DNA from: Lachnospiraceae bacterium NE2001
GTDB taxonomy: Bacteria; Bacillota; Clostridia; Lachnospirales; Lachnospiraceae
DNA length: 64,000 nt
Direction: 5' to 3'
Assembly: GCA_900110635.1 (NCBI GenBank)
Contig: FOEK01000015.1
Coordinates: 30,661-94,660, forward strand
In this document: positions 29,094 through 37,232 of the stretch, in pieces
Numbering within the stretch: position 1 is the first letter of the stretch
How the letters are laid out: each line of letters starts with the position of its first letter
Translations under genes and position numbers: made by a program
The notes under the pieces: generated by a model
What the model was told of the DNA's origin: nothing
Database searches by the model: none
What the model saw: only the letters and a program-made list of their open reading frames with translations

Positions 29094-29882
29094 TTATTTT
29101 TTCTTCAGTACTGCCAATGCAGCATAATGAAGTACCTCGAATTGCTCAGGCGCTATTTCATCAAGCAATTCCCTGTGTTCTTCATCCCATTTTTCAAGTT
29201 CTTCCTCCGACAATGACGCACCCACGCCTCGAGAGGCTTTCATCCGCCCATGCCATGATTCCTTAGTAAAGGATATCTTCAAATCGTATTCTTCATGATC
29301 TTCCAATTCGAAATACTCATAAGTCACATTGGGGATCCATATAGCATGTTTGGTCTCCCCGGCACCTGTCCAGTTAGGACTATATTTCAGAACAAGCTCC
29401 TCACTTTTTCCTGCTATCTTATCTTCAAAAGGAAGCCATGCCATATATAGGATCAGCAGCCTTCCATCCGGCTTAAGAATGTCAGCCAATTTGGGCATAA
29501 CCCGCTCATGATCGAAATACCAGAAACACTGACAAGCCGTAATTACATCATAGCTTTCTTTTGGAAAATCAATTTCTTCTGTAGATACCGTTTGAAAATC
29601 AATCTTCATATCGGCGTCTTCCGACAGGCGTTTAGCTTGTTCTATCTGTTCAGGAGAGATATCAGTTCCTGTCCAATTTGCTCCATACCGGTACATATTA
29701 CGTGGCAGTACGCCGGTTCCTGTCCCAAGATCGAGCACATTCTGTCCATCTATACAAAGCCCTCTATCTGCAATCCTCTGATAAAATTCATTCGGATAGA
29801 CATCCCTGTATTTTGCGTATTCTTCAGAAGTTCTTCCCCAGTCAAACGCCTTCCCGGCATCTATACGTCTATCAATTATCAT
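29094..29882 (-). CDS. Class I SAM-dependent methyltransferase
   Basis: 262 residues. Motif I VLDLGTGTGVLPR, motif II acidic residue in WTGTDISPEQIEQA, and the post-motif region YDVITACQCFWYFDHERVMPKLADILKPDGRLLIL are typical of UbiE/Methyltransf_11 enzymes. The N-terminus DWGRTSEEYAKYRDVYP is common in this group. Substrate unknown. Its GC content is somewhat above that of the surrounding lipoprotein genes. Confidence 0.88.
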   Translation of the reverse strand: MIIDRRIDAGKAFDWGRTSEEYAKYRDVYPNEFYQRIADRGLCIDGQNVLDLGTGTGVLPRNMYRYGANWTGTDISPEQIEQAKRLSEDADMKIDFQTVSTEEIDFPKESYDVITACQCFWYFDHERVMPKLADILKPDGRLLILYMAWLPFEDKIAGKSEELVLKYSPNWTGAGETKHAIWIPNVTYEYFELEDHEEYDLKISFTKESWHGRMKASRGVGASLSEEELEKWDEEHRELLDEIAPEQFEVLHYAALAVLKKK

Positions 29883-30106
29883 AGAAATAATCCTTCCAAT
29901 ATATTCAAACAGTGATGATATCGATGCCCTTTATGGGATCAATTGAAAACAGTCCATCACGGTTGCAATAAAAATGCCTCTTCCCAAGCCATACTTATTC
30001 GTCTTTTTCTTATCCTGAAGGCGTAAAAACTATCGCCCTGTTTTTTCAACTCTGCAGTATATCATAGGTAAAGGCATTTTTGAATTATATATATTTTTAC
30101 TATCTT

Positions 30107-31066
30107 TTATACTATTTTTCTGCCCAGAGCCTTGAGCATATCGCGGTCACTCTGGATTGTTGAACCTGAAGTTGTCAGCATATTTCCTGTTATCGTCGCG
30201 CTTGCACCACCTGTAAATGCCGCGATTCCATTTCCAGTTATCAGTTTCCTTCCTGCACCAAGCCGTATGTTACTCTTCGGATTGATGTATCTGAAGATAG
30301 CTACTGTCCTGAGGATTTCATCTTCCGTAAGGGTCGGAAGGTTTTCCAGCGGTGTATGAGGGATAGGGATGAGCGAATTGATTGGGATTGACCCGATGCC
30401 CAGTTCCGAAAGTTCGAGCGCCATATCGATTCGGTCGTCCATGGTTTCACCCATTCCGATGATGCCACCTGAGCAGACGCTAAGTCCTGAAGCCTGTGCT
30501 CTCTTTATATTAGCAATCTTATCGTCAAATGTGTGAGTAGTGCATATATGTTTGAAAAATCTCCGCGATGTTTCGATGTTATTGTGATAGCTTCTGACTC
30601 CTGCCTCATAGAGCCTGTCGAATTGTTCCTGTGTCAGAAATCCAAGCGAGGCACAAAGTGATATCTTAAGATCATTTCTAAGCTTTTTATATATTTCAAT
30701 CAATTTTTCAAAGTCTTCCTTAGATGGGCTGTGTCCTGATATAACTATGGCAAATCTATCCACGCCCTCTTCTTCATTAGATTTAGCTTCCGCATATATC
30801 CTGTCGTAATCCATAAGACCATATACTTCGCACTCTGTGTGGTTGTGAGCAGACTGGGCGCAAAACTTGCAGTTCTCACCACAATTGCCACTCTTTCCAG
30901 CAATTATAGTACATAGATCAACTCTTTCACCTACCAGCTCCTTGCGTATTTTGTCCGCACCTTCTGTCAGTTCATCAAGTGGGCATTCTTTAAGGAAGCT
31001 TAGGTCATCCTCTCTTCCAAGTCTTCTTCCATCTATTATTTCATTAGTAAGATTCTGAATATTCAT
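30107..31066 (-). CDS. bioB: Biotin synthase
   Basis: 319 residues, full length. Radical-SAM cluster motif CGENCKFC with cysteines at 62, 66 and 69, then AQSAHN; further BioB features are GIIGMGETMDDRI, NSLIPIPHTPLEN and NIRLGAGRK with the conserved Arg. Inserts sulfur into dethiobiotin. It stands alone: no bioD, bioA or bioY next to it. Upstream are a good promoter with a biotin-repressor-like palindrome over the -35 and three tandem 24-bp repeats in the leader. Confidence 0.95.
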   Translation of the reverse strand: MNIQNLTNEIIDGRRLGREDDLSFLKECPLDELTEGADKIRKELVGERVDLCTIIAGKSGNCGENCKFCAQSAHNHTECEVYGLMDYDRIYAEAKSNEEEGVDRFAIVISGHSPSKEDFEKLIEIYKKLRNDLKISLCASLGFLTQEQFDRLYEAGVRSYHNNIETSRRFFKHICTTHTFDDKIANIKRAQASGLSVCSGGIIGMGETMDDRIDMALELSELGIGSIPINSLIPIPHTPLENLPTLTEDEILRTVAIFRYINPKSNIRLGAGRKLITGNGIAAFTGGASATITGNMLTTSGSTIQSDRDMLKALGRKIV

Positions 31067-31103
31067 TTTCCCCTCGCTATATCGTTTTTATATTAGACAT
31101 GCC

Positions 31104-31163
31104 GATGATTGTTCATACAAGACATCTGATGATTGTTCATACAAGACACGTTGATGATTGTTC
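31104..31163 (-). repeat. Three tandem repeats in the bioB leader
   Basis: Starts at 31104, 31128 and 31153 of the unit GATGATTGTTCATACAAGAC (third copy truncated after GTTC). They lie between the promoter and the bioB ribosome binding site, so they are in the transcribed leader. Confidence 0.8.
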
Positions 31164-31198
31164 TTTGGACTTGCCAATAATTTTTTAGGACATAGTAG

Positions 31199-31252
31199 GT
31201 TATAACAAAGGCAAAACAAAATGTCAACCCACCACTATATGCAGGTTGACAT
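31199..31252 (-). promoter_or_regulatory. bioB promoter with BirA-like operator
   Basis: Minus strand: -35 TTGACA (31222-31227), 17-bp spacer, -10 TATAAC (31199-31204). A perfect 9-bp inverted repeat ATGTCAACC-N14-GGTTGACAT (31221-31252) covers the -35. The arms match 7 of 9 positions of the known Gram-positive biotin repressor half-site (TTGTTAACC) and the spacing is in range. Confidence 0.65.
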
Positions 31253-31459
31253 TTATATTTTTATCAATCTATCCAGTTTTACATGCTGCATCTTTCTTCC
31301 AATTTTACAATCTATCCCTGTAGTATATGGATTATTAAACTGAAATAAATCTTGCTATCATATCTTCCCAACAAACTGGAATTTATCGATATCTTTTCTT
31401 AGAGAAAGAGCTCGATAAACTGCCGATATAACTTGCTATTAGATTGTTTGCTTGTATAT

Positions 31460-32125
31460 TTAAAAACCCATCCATTTTATAGCACGCTGAATATATTCAT
31501 CCCAGAAAATCCAATCATGTATTCCTTCACCCTCTTCATATGTAACATCGGCACCTGCTTCTTTAAGTGCCTTAGCTATAGCACGATTTGCCTCAAGTAG
31601 ATCATCTCCTAGTCCGCACGCAATATAAAATGATGAAAATTCTTTATCGGGATCATTTTTAATCATATCCATCAGATACCGTGGATTCCGATCCGTATTC
31701 CTGGTTTCTTCCAAGTTACCAAAATTCTTAACCTCTCCAACCATATTTCCCTCGGTTCTAACCCACTCAGCAGGATACTCATAGAAATGTAAGGCTCCTG
31801 AGAGAACAATAGCCTTGCTAAATGTATCACAGTATTTTAATGAATTCCTGCAAGTACCGAATCCACCCATCGATAATCCGCCGAGAAATGTGTCTTTTCT
31901 CTTTGGCGATAGCGGAAACATCTTTCGCGTCACATCAACCAGTTCCCTTCCAACATACTCACCAAAATCTCCCAGGCAGCCATCCTTAACAAGAATATCC
32001 AGGTAAAAAGAATTCTCACCTGAAGGCATAATAACTGCAAGTCCACTTTGCTCTGCCCATAATCGAATTCTGCTATAATTTAGCCATCCATTATAATTGT
32101 CAGTAAGTCCATGCAAAAGATACAA
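31460..32125 (-). CDS. Esterase (tributyrin esterase family), 5'-truncated
   Basis: 221 residues from a TTG; no good ribosome binding site. The catalytic triad of the family is present: serine in GGLSMGGFG, Asp in CGLGDDLLEANR and His in GIHDWIFWDEYI. Complete homologues have about 40-45 more N-terminal residues before YLLHG. Upstream, the frame stays open only to a TGA at about 32213 and contains no ATG; that DNA instead carries the start of a GNAT-like reading frame. The gene therefore seems to have lost its 5' end by recombination and is probably not made as a full enzyme. Confidence 0.7.
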   Translation of the reverse strand: MYLLHGLTDNYNGWLNYSRIRLWAEQSGLAVIMPSGENSFYLDILVKDGCLGDFGEYVGRELVDVTRKMFPLSPKRKDTFLGGLSMGGFGTCRNSLKYCDTFSKAIVLSGALHFYEYPAEWVRTEGNMVGEVKNFGNLEETRNTDRNPRYLMDMIKNDPDKEFSSFYIACGLGDDLLEANRAIAKALKEAGADVTYEEGEGIHDWIFWDEYIQRAIKWMGF

Positions 32126-32202
32126 AGTAGGAAACGGACCTTCAAAATTTTCAATCGATAAATTGTATACTCCCGTAAAAGGAGCCTTTCTGTCTCTATC
32201 AT
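32080..32202 (-). pseudogene. 5' fragment of a GNAT acetyltransferase gene fused out of frame to the esterase remnant
   Basis: ATG at 32202 with GAGGA site 8 nt upstream starts MIETERLLLREYT, the standard opening of RimJ/RimL-type acetyltransferases. After about 13 codons the frame enters esterase DNA in the wrong frame and stops at 32080. Confidence 0.5.
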
Positions 32203-32226
32203 GTTTAAATCCTCATTAGTACGAAA

Positions 32227-32763
32227 CTATAATATATATTCCAACTGTACGTCAAATGGCTCCTTCTCAGCCAGAATCTTATTAATCTCATCTGCGTGCC
32301 TGCATCCAAGTGCTTGGTACGCTGCCTGTGATTCTTTTGAGGAATGACCGGATATGTACAGCTTATCTGCTCCAAGCCGCATGGCCTCTTCACAGATCAT
32401 TGTAAAGAGTTTCTTTCCAATGCCCTGGTGGCGATAATCTTCTGAAACTTGAAAACAGACCAGTTCCACATAATTTGCTGTTTCTCCAAATATGTCGTGT
32501 GATACGGTTGCGAAGCCAATGATACGTTCGCCATCAAATGCACCAAAACCTGTTTGATCCTGGTTCATATGTTGCACTATATCTCCAGCTACCTCACGGC
32601 ACTGTTCTATTGTCCAGCTTTCAACAAAAGGATTAGGCACAAGTACCCATTTATTATGAACCTCTCTCCAGCACTCAGTAACTATCTGATGGCGGACAAA
32701 AGAATCCAGTGAATGAGCGTTAAAACAGTCCGTATCTAATCTTTTATACTGTATTTTCCTCAT
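32227..32763 (-). CDS. GNAT family N-acetyltransferase
   Basis: About 178 residues from ATG 32763 (MRKIQYKRL) behind GGGAG; the upstream start at 32826 lies in the preceding gene. Acetyl-CoA motif VSEDYRHQGIGKKLF (Q/RxxGxG/A), preceded by YVELVCFQV. Substrate unknown. Overlaps the stop of the small gene at 32744 by 20 bp, suggesting coupled translation. Confidence 0.85.
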   Translation of the reverse strand: MRKIQYKRLDTDCFNAHSLDSFVRHQIVTECWREVHNKWVLVPNPFVESWTIEQCREVAGDIVQHMNQDQTGFGAFDGERIIGFATVSHDIFGETANYVELVCFQVSEDYRHQGIGKKLFTMICEEAMRLGADKLYISGHSSKESQAAYQALGCRHADEINKILAEKEPFDVQLEYIL

Positions 32764-32935
32764 CTGTATAATCTCCCAGTTTTTTAACATCGCAGCCCTT
32801 ACTGCCATAATACGCAAACATTTCATCCAGTTTTTTCATGTCATAGCTCGTTATGCAATCAGATATCACATTCTTATTCCTGTTATTACATTTGCCATCA
32901 TATGCTTCCGGCGTTTTCAAGCCTGCCCAGAACAT
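32744..32935 (-). CDS. Small hypothetical protein, possibly a gene 3' end
   Basis: 63 residues, cysteine- and asparagine-containing (GKCNNRNKNVISDC). Tightly followed by the GNAT start. No family recognised and no strong ribosome binding site at 32935, so it could be the tail of a larger lost gene. Confidence 0.4.
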   Translation of the reverse strand: MFWAGLKTPEAYDGKCNNRNKNVISDCITSYDMKKLDEMFAYYGSKGCDVKKLGDYTDEENTV

Positions 32936-33042
32936 CAGGATTTTTCCAAATGCTCACAGGCTCAATAACATTTCGTTATTCAGTTAGTTTAATTTATTAT
33001 CAGCTTTATATATCTGTGAAGAGAGGGGATGATATGTCTTAA

Positions 33043-33663
33043 CTATTCTTCTTTTTTCCTGGCATTATGCAGAAAAGCCCTAACAATCCAGATGATTGCA
33101 AAGATAACAGCATAGATAATCAGATTAAGAAAATCGAGCCAGAAGCAGTATATCATGAATAAAAATAAAGATATCAGTCCACATATATGTGTAACGATAT
33201 GCAACACTGGATATTCCTTCCATGTTTCCTTTATGGTTTTAAATGTTAATATCAAAAGGAAAACATACGCTATTACTGTAAAGAGAAGATTCCCTCCGGT
33301 TGCCATAGTAAATCTATAGCTTATTCTGTTCCAAAAATCCACACCATTTTCAGGAAAATCCCGACTAACAAGAGAATAATACTCGCCATCTCTGAATATC
33401 AACTGAACCTTATCTCCGGTTTTATGTCCATCCGTATCTTGAACAACTATCTTTTCACCATTACAAGTACAATAAAACTCCTGGATTCTGGTACCTGCTC
33501 CATATTCATTTATCTTATCGCCCAGAACCCCGTCCTCTACTGTAACATTTACCTTCGACTCTTGTGCAGCTGCCATAACACTTATCACAAGCAGCGAAGC
33601 AAATATCCAGAATGCTATAGCCCTGAAACCATTTAATATTTGAAAAACAGATTTCTTAAACAA
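33043..33663 (-). CDS. Hypothetical membrane protein with small extracellular beta domain
   Basis: 206 residues. TM1 at about 12-32, an external beta-rich domain of 80 residues (TVEDGVLGDKINEYG..., CNGEKIVVQDTDGHKTGD...), then three TM helices between 115 and 200 and a basic tail. No known family. It starts 25 bp after the CPBP gene ends and may be co-expressed with it. Confidence 0.6.
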   Translation of the reverse strand: MFKKSVFQILNGFRAIAFWIFASLLVISVMAAAQESKVNVTVEDGVLGDKINEYGAGTRIQEFYCTCNGEKIVVQDTDGHKTGDKVQLIFRDGEYYSLVSRDFPENGVDFWNRISYRFTMATGGNLLFTVIAYVFLLILTFKTIKETWKEYPVLHIVTHICGLISLFLFMIYCFWLDFLNLIIYAVIFAIIWIVRAFLHNARKKEE

Positions 33664-33688
33664 ACTTCAATCCACCCTTTCACGACTA

Positions 33689-34459
33689 CTACTCCCTGAC
33701 CGGCTCTTTATGTAAAAATATGATCGCCACTATAAGAATAACAGCCAGCATCGCCCACTGCACGTAATTATCCAGAATTATAAACAGCGTTGATTCGTTC
33801 CACTCTTCTATAAATACTGAAATGTTAAGAAAGATATCCGTGAAGAAATGAATGAACGATGCCGCAAGAATATTATGGGTATATAAGTACACTGAAGCAA
33901 ATGCGAATCCCCATACGCCTGTCATAATAAATCTATAAACAGCCTGCTCCATGGAGTCACATTCTATTGAGTGAACCGCCCCAAAAACTATCATACTTAT
34001 GATGGCATAAATAAGCCTACTCTTAAAGGTCGGCTGTCCATCCTGATAATATCCTTCACAGACAAATGCTCTGAATGTCAGTTCTTCCCATAATCCTGTA
34101 GCCAGCTGCATAAGAAACAAGCAGGAAACAACGATTGGAACTGTCGTATTCAGCCAGAGCTTTGCTCCTATTATGGCATAGGTTAAAACATCAAATACTA
34201 TATAAAGAAGCATGGCAATATATGCAGGAACAGCCTTCCTGAATCCTTCCATGTTTATTACACTTCTTATGCTTTCTTTCCTATACAGTTTTACAAATAT
34301 AATAAGTTCTACTGCAAAGAATACTATTCTCTGAATACTCTTAGCCACATATCCGGGAGCACCATCGAAATTATTCTGTATTCTTCCCGCAACAAGATCG
34401 AACAGAACCAGAAACAAAATTGCAAGCAGAATTCCTATTATTCTCTTAAACATTTTCAT
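33689..34459 (-). CDS. CPBP-family intramembrane metalloprotease (second copy)
   Basis: 256 residues, about eight TM helices. Motifs: LWEELTFRAFV (EExxxR), FGAVHSIE (first His) and FIHFFTDIF (second His). Distinct in sequence from the 8455 copy. Proposed membrane protease of unknown substrate, often near bacteriocin or immunity genes. Operon with the 33043 membrane gene. Confidence 0.85.
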   Translation of the reverse strand: MKMFKRIIGILLAILFLVLFDLVAGRIQNNFDGAPGYVAKSIQRIVFFAVELIIFVKLYRKESIRSVINMEGFRKAVPAYIAMLLYIVFDVLTYAIIGAKLWLNTTVPIVVSCLFLMQLATGLWEELTFRAFVCEGYYQDGQPTFKSRLIYAIISMIVFGAVHSIECDSMEQAVYRFIMTGVWGFAFASVYLYTHNILAASFIHFFTDIFLNISVFIEEWNESTLFIILDNYVQWAMLAVILIVAIIFLHKEPVRE

Positions 34460-34612
34460 AAACTTACCATTCCTTCCACTTATGTATTTTCATATATTAT
34501 TAAAAGGTTCATCATATATATCCATACAATATATCATTTTGCATTAAGGAATCCTTAAGAGAATTATTTTCAGAAATCGTGCAATTTTCATTCAATCGGC
34601 CATCAAGGACAT

Positions 34613-34828
34613 TTAACATGAATTGTGATATGCTCTTTCTTTTAACATATTATTTGCATCTTCCTCGGAAGGAAATAATCTGCTCTCATGAACTCTTATC
34701 CCACCGCCGGAATCTACAAACTTTATAATATATGAACCTGCTATATGTTTCGTAATCTTCACATCTCTTATGAAGCGGTTAGATTCAACGATATATGCAG
34801 TATCACCAATCTGATATTTCTGTGCCAT
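34613..34828 (-). CDS. Small SH3-like hypothetical protein
   Basis: 71 residues. Starts MAQKYQIGDTAYIVESNRFIRDVKI, with regular short beta strands as in small SH3-like barrels, and ends with a helix SEEDANNMLKERAY. GAGG site 5 nt before ATG. Unknown role; similar small proteins occur singly in clostridial genomes. Confidence 0.6.
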   Translation of the reverse strand: MAQKYQIGDTAYIVESNRFIRDVKITKHIAGSYIIKFVDSGGGIRVHESRLFPSEEDANNMLKERAYHNSC

Positions 34829-34844
34829 AACGACCTCAATTCTT

Positions 34845-34864
34845 GGTAAGGTTTCTTCCGGTTT
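34845..34864. repeat. Copy 2 of a 20-bp dispersed repeat
   Basis: Identical 20 bp to 20120-20139, here between the small SH3-like gene and the GNAT gene at 34878. Confidence 0.7.
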
Positions 34865-34877
34865 TTCATACTATCAA

Positions 34878-35354
34878 TCATAATTCTTTCGCGAAGCAAA
34901 TCGCTCCTTCAAGCTTATCATAAGGCGGATAGTTATCGATCAACGCATATCCGCGTTTTGTGTATAAATGAACTGCTTCTTCCATCTGCGGCCTTGTTTG
35001 AAGGATTGCCCGGTTGAATCCAAGTTCTAATGCCTTTTTCTCCAATGCATCCATCAAGGCAGTAGATATATGATTACCTCTGAATTCCGGATCTACCCAA
35101 ACTCTTTTGATCTCAACTTCAGAATCCGAATAAGCTTTCAATCCGGCACACCCGACAGCTTTATCAGAAACTGAAGCTATCAGAACATACGGTATACTCT
35201 CCGAAATGTTATACGGAACAAACGCAGTACGGTTCTTCAGGCCACCGACAATACTGCTGTAGAATTCCTCTGTTTTAAGATAAAACTTATGGAAATCCTC
35301 ATTACTTCCATCTGTCCATTCGTAATCTATCTTCATAATTCTATTATTATCCAT
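34878..35354 (-). CDS. GNAT family N-acetyltransferase
   Basis: 158 residues. Acetyl-CoA binding motif VDPEFRGNHISTALMDALEKKALELG (R-G-N-H-I variant of RxxGxG), core strand KAVGCAGLKAYSDSEVEIKRVWV and terminal YTKRGYALIDNYPPY. Typical small GNAT of unknown substrate. Confidence 0.85.
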   Translation of the reverse strand: MDNNRIMKIDYEWTDGSNEDFHKFYLKTEEFYSSIVGGLKNRTAFVPYNISESIPYVLIASVSDKAVGCAGLKAYSDSEVEIKRVWVDPEFRGNHISTALMDALEKKALELGFNRAILQTRPQMEEAVHLYTKRGYALIDNYPPYDKLEGAICFAKEL

Positions 35355-35489
35355 ATTTCTTATCCCATTATCCTGATTAATTTTCTATACTATAAAAATC
35401 AAACCTCTTGCTACATTTAACTGGAATATAATTATATGCCAATTCTATCATAATTCTTGACGAAATCAATGGAATTAGGTATAGTCAAA

Positions 35490-35529
35490 ACGAGCTGGAC
35501 AACGGTAATCTTACCGCCATACAGCTCGT
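35490..35529 (-). terminator. Long hairpin terminator after hsp20, element copy 2
   Basis: Outer stem ACGAGCTG/CAGCTCGT with inner GGTAA-TC-TTACC; on the minus strand it continues CAGCTCGTTTTGACTATA, the same flank as the 23762 hairpin. Lies 50 bp past the hsp20 stop. Confidence 0.8.
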
Positions 35530-35579
35530 CAATTATCTTAGGATATCTTATTTACAGAAAAACTATCACACACTCTGTA

Positions 35580-36026
35580 TTATCCTTCAATAGCTATATA
35601 CTGTTTTTCTGGAAGTTTCTCTGCTTCATTCTTAGGAATTGATAATTTCAAAACTCCATCTTCGAACTTAGCCTTTACATCTTCCTGCTTAACTGCATCT
35701 CCTACATAAAAACTTCTCTGCATAGCACCTGCATAACGTTCCTGACGGATAAGTTTACCCTTCTTATCCTTTTCTTCCTTATCAAGTCCCTTAGCAGCGC
35801 TTACTGACAAGTAACCATTTTCAAGTGATAACTTAATCTCGTCCTTCTTAAATCCAGGAAGATCAATATCAAGCTCATACTTGTCATCATGCTCATGCAC
35901 ATCAGTCTTCATAACCTGTGCAGCTCTCTTTCCATAGAGTTTTCGGTCGATATCTCCGAAATCCATTCTTGGAAAATCCATCCAGTCATCCAACAAATTC
36001 TCTCCAAAAATACTAGGTAGTAACAT
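35580..36026 (-). CDS. Hsp20/alpha-crystallin small heat-shock protein
   Basis: 148 residues. The alpha-crystallin domain runs from VHEHDDKYELDIDLPGFKKDEIKLSLENGYLSVSA to FEDGVLKLSIPK, with the family GVL motif and an IxV-like C-terminus. N-terminus MLLPSIFGENLLDDWMDFP is typical for clostridial Hsp20. ATP-independent chaperone that holds unfolding proteins. Upstream CIRCE element shows HrcA control. Confidence 0.95.
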   Translation of the reverse strand: MLLPSIFGENLLDDWMDFPRMDFGDIDRKLYGKRAAQVMKTDVHEHDDKYELDIDLPGFKKDEIKLSLENGYLSVSAAKGLDKEEKDKKGKLIRQERYAGAMQRSFYVGDAVKQEDVKAKFEDGVLKLSIPKNEAEKLPEKQYIAIEG

Positions 36027-36135
36027 AAGTCATTCCTCCTTCTCAAGAAAAATATAATTAAATAAGTTTCATGAGCAAGGGAAGGAGCGTTTGGATTCTT
36101 ACCCGGAATCTTCTCTATTCCTTTGTTCTGACTAT

Positions 36136-36164
36136 GTTATAGCACTAATTGTTAGCACTGTCAA
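36136..36164 (-). promoter_or_regulatory. hsp20 promoter
   Basis: Minus strand: -35 TTGACA at 36159-36164, exact 17-bp spacer, -10 TATAAC at 36136-36141. The -35 is inside the CIRCE element. Confidence 0.8.
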
Positions 36165-36178
36165 GTGGTGAGTGCTAA
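36152..36178 (-). promoter_or_regulatory. CIRCE element (HrcA operator)
   Basis: TTAGCACTG-N9-GAGTGCTAA, one mismatch to the CIRCE consensus TTAGCACTC-N9-GAGTGCTAA. It covers the -35 box of hsp20. An extra AGCACTAA half-site lies at 36141-36148. Confidence 0.9.
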
Positions 36179-36240
36179 TTATTTCTGGCACATTTTTATT
36201 ACAAGTCGATTGGGTTGCCTCATCTGTCATCATCTCGCTG

Positions 36241-36909
36241 TCAAACACTGATACTATATTTTCTTTTCATCATTATACAATCCACAAGTAGAAGTACCAC
36301 AGATATCCATATGGTTTTTTCGCCTAACACACCTGACAGAACTCCACCCACACCAGCTCCTATAGCAAAAATAAGAATTATTCCATAATAGTTTATAGCT
36401 TTTGTAAACTCTTCCTTATTTCTGTCTCTAATATATTCTGATAAGCTTTCCGTTCCACTTCTTAGATTTCCTATAATCATAGTACTGGCATATCCATAAC
36501 CATGAACCTTTCTAAAAGACTGTACCTGCATAGCACAGGAAAACGAAACCAATATATTTGCAAGCATGTTATATTCCTGAGGCAGTATACCAACTATCCC
36601 AAGAAGTATAATCTCGAGTATAAGTATAATCTGTCTCCAGTGAATCTTCTTCGCATGTTTAAACTTGTGTCCCACCTGTTCTGAAATCAAAATACCGAGC
36701 GCAAAAGAGAAAATTGGAATAAGATAACGAAAACCTATCATCCATTCTCGTTGCATAAAATGCTGACTCATAAGAACTAGATTACCTGTCTGTGCATTTG
36801 CAAACACATGCCCTCTTATATTGTAAGTATACGCATCCTGAAGTCCTCCTGAGAACGAAAGAAGTGCACTCAGTCGAAAACTTTCAGATATCTGCCTTTT
36901 TCTATTCAT
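36241..36909 (-). CDS. DUF1275 (YoaK family) membrane protein
   Basis: About 222 residues from ATG 36909 (MNRKRQ), 9 nt after GGTG; the ORF continues upstream to 36957 but without a site. Six or so TM helices. Family signature SALLSFSGGLQDAYTYNIRGHVFANAQTGNLVLM near the N-terminus and FRKVHGYGYASTMIIGNLRSGTE in the middle. Function unknown; a transporter-like fold is assumed. Confidence 0.88.
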   Translation of the reverse strand: MNRKRQISESFRLSALLSFSGGLQDAYTYNIRGHVFANAQTGNLVLMSQHFMQREWMIGFRYLIPIFSFALGILISEQVGHKFKHAKKIHWRQIILILEIILLGIVGILPQEYNMLANILVSFSCAMQVQSFRKVHGYGYASTMIIGNLRSGTESLSEYIRDRNKEEFTKAINYYGIILIFAIGAGVGGVLSGVLGEKTIWISVVLLLVDCIMMKRKYSISV

Positions 36910-37109
36910 AGTATATTCACCTATTAAAATATTACATCTTTCAGCCTTTAGAAGCATACCATATTATTATATTTTATAACAGATGATGTTATAATATCTT
37001 TGTGTTTACAAGTGTAGCATCACAACATGTGTTCGTCAGCAGAACAGGCCTCGGCCTGAACACAATTCATAAAACTGTAAAGTCAAAACATTTCGAAAGG
37101 ATCTTATAA

Positions 37110-37178
37110 ATGGATAATAAGAAGGCATAAGAAGCAGTCTCCAAAGAAGATGGCGACCATCTGCCAATCTATTTTTGA
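37110..37178 (+). pseudogene. Decayed start of a membrane methyltransferase-like gene (tentative)
   Basis: AAAGGATC site then ATG (37110), reading MDNKKA-stop-EAVSKEDGDHLPIYF-stop in one frame. The piece EAVSKEDGDHLPIY resembles the N-terminus of small isoprenylcysteine-methyltransferase-like membrane proteins. If so, it is a 5' remnant with an in-frame stop. The surrounding stretch 36958-37232 otherwise holds only the divergent promoters and a GGCC-TC-GGCC palindrome near 37060. Confidence 0.3.
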
Positions 37179-37232
37179 TGGTTTTTGTGGCATACTATAG
37201 TGTAAATATTAAAGTAAAACAAAGGAATCAAT

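Noticed and set aside
31261..31459. Possible gene between bioB promoter and the esterase end
   Set aside because: Short coding-like pieces in several frames but stops throughout and no start; left as unassigned intergenic DNA.
32227..32826. Longer start for the GNAT gene at 32826
   Set aside because: The extra 21 residues are the other frame of the preceding small gene; the ATG at 32763 has the GGGAG site.
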